Assembly (NCBI RefSeq): GCF_000159235.2
Contig: NZ_ACGK02000004.1
Span: 50,132 to 114,131, forward strand
DNA: 64,000 bases
Reading direction: 5' to 3'
Source: Fannyhessea vaginae DSM 15829
GTDB lineage: Bacteria; Actinomycetota; Coriobacteriia; Coriobacteriales; Atopobiaceae
Shown: one piece after another, positions 63,781 to 64,000 of the stretch
Layout of the letters: every line of letters starts with the position of its first letter
Position numbering within the stretch: the stretch's first letter is position 1
Translations under genes and position numbers: made by a program
The notes under the pieces: model-generated
Database searches by the model: none
What the model saw: only the letters and a program-made list of their open reading frames with translations
Told to the model about the DNA's origin: nothing

Positions 63781-63899
63781 TGGTCAGCGACGTCCTGCTC
63801 TCCCACGGACTAACTCCGCAGTACCATCGGCGCTAGGGGGCTTAACTTCCGGGTTCGGAATGGGACCGGGTGTACCTCCCCTGCCAAAATCGCTGACCA
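63781..63899 (-). rRNA. rrf: 5S ribosomal RNA
   Basis: Read on the minus strand the gene contains CACCCGGTCCCATTCCGAAC and GGAAGTTAAGCCCC, GATGGTACTGC and GAGAGCAGGACGTCGC, all conserved 5S blocks. The ends are set by an 18-bp perfect inverted repeat, TCCCTCGTTGGTCAGCGA (63890-63907 against 63773-63790), which contains helix I and the processing stem, so each end may be off by a few bases. 16S and 23S genes should lie to the right, outside the window. Confidence 0.95.
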
Positions 63900-63907
63900 A
63901 CGAGGGA

Positions 63908-64000
63908 CATTCAATTATCAATCAGAGCACATGAGCATGTACTCTGAGAGCTATACAGCATAACAATTGATTAGAAGACGCATATGATCTACATTGAATA
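63908..64000 (-). other. 23S-5S spacer
   Basis: About 90 A-T-rich bases on the upstream side of the 5S gene (minus strand). No tRNA is visible. The 3' end of 23S is not recognised in the window. GAGCACATGAGCATGTACTC-like inverted pairs at 63926-63948 could be part of rRNA processing. Confidence 0.5.

Noticed and set aside
63626..63934. 102-codon plus-strand ORF at the right end
   Set aside because: It crosses the 5S rRNA gene on the opposite strand.

Overview
The window looks like the chromosome of a low-to-mid G+C Gram-positive actinobacterium, most likely a member of the Coriobacteriia/Atopobiaceae. This is inferred from gene content and style: a three-part PurS/PurQ/PurL enzyme, a Veg-like gene next to ispE, a second EF-G-like GTPase, paired ABC exporters, Gram-positive ribosome binding sites and a 5S rRNA of Gram-positive type. 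I could not run a database search, so the genus is not proven.

Layout. 1-6.2 kb: minus-strand purine operon purE-purK-purC-purS-purQ-purL-purF, with purF cut by the left edge. 6.6-10.1 kb: a CydDC-like ABC exporter pair. 10.1-17.7 kb: a N-acetylmuramic acid (cell-wall sugar) recycling locus. mupG, murP and murQ are on the minus strand; a divergent RpiR-type regulator and a PTS IIA are on the plus strand; a lipoprotein serine hydrolase follows. Two operator-like repeats lie between the divergent arms. 17.8-35.3 kb: backbone with tRNA-Pro, ispE, veg, nagB, rdgB, rph, PRC-barrel and YtxH proteins, a heterodimeric ABC exporter, an orphan protein resembling the cyanophycin-synthetase N-terminal domain, a CBS/CorC-type membrane protein, an EF-G paralogue and an RlmD-type rRNA methyltransferase.

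35.3-51.8 kb is a mosaic island that begins inside or right after the 3' end of the rlmD gene. The methyltransferase carries a C-terminal tail of the kind supplied by elements that insert in rumA/rlmD. Behind it lie two serine-recombinase fragments, two 253-bp direct repeats that each start with the 3' end of a foreign rumA-like gene, and several copies of a hairpin repeat. Cargo includes a TauE/SafE permease, Phd/Doc and RelB/RelE toxin-antitoxin pairs, a MerR/TipAS regulator, an ABC-F protein behind a leader peptide and attenuator, an XRE regulator with a membrane partner, and broken Tn1549-type conjugation genes (helicase C-terminus, SSB-like protein, relaxase, MobC).

Embedded in the conjugation remnant is the most interesting unit, 47.1-50.1 kb: a small XRE regulator with its own palindromic operator, a DUF4297/Cap4-type nuclease and a compact Rad50/SMC-like ATPase with a Cys hook. 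The nuclease and ATPase genes overlap. This is a probable two-protein anti-phage or anti-plasmid defence system related to the ABC-3C or Lamassu families.

51.8-56.4 kb: membrane and secreted proteins of unknown role, including an ATP-grasp-like protein and a YiiX/NlpC-P60-like hydrolase. 56.4-57.6 kb: a gene-poor stretch with a decayed toxin relic and a long inverted repeat. 57.6-63.5 kb: pstS-pstC-pstA-pstB with a PhoB-type response regulator and PhoR-type kinase, preceded by a tandem Pho-box-like motif; no phoU is present. A minus-strand 5S rRNA near the right end marks the 3' end of an rRNA operon that continues outside the window.
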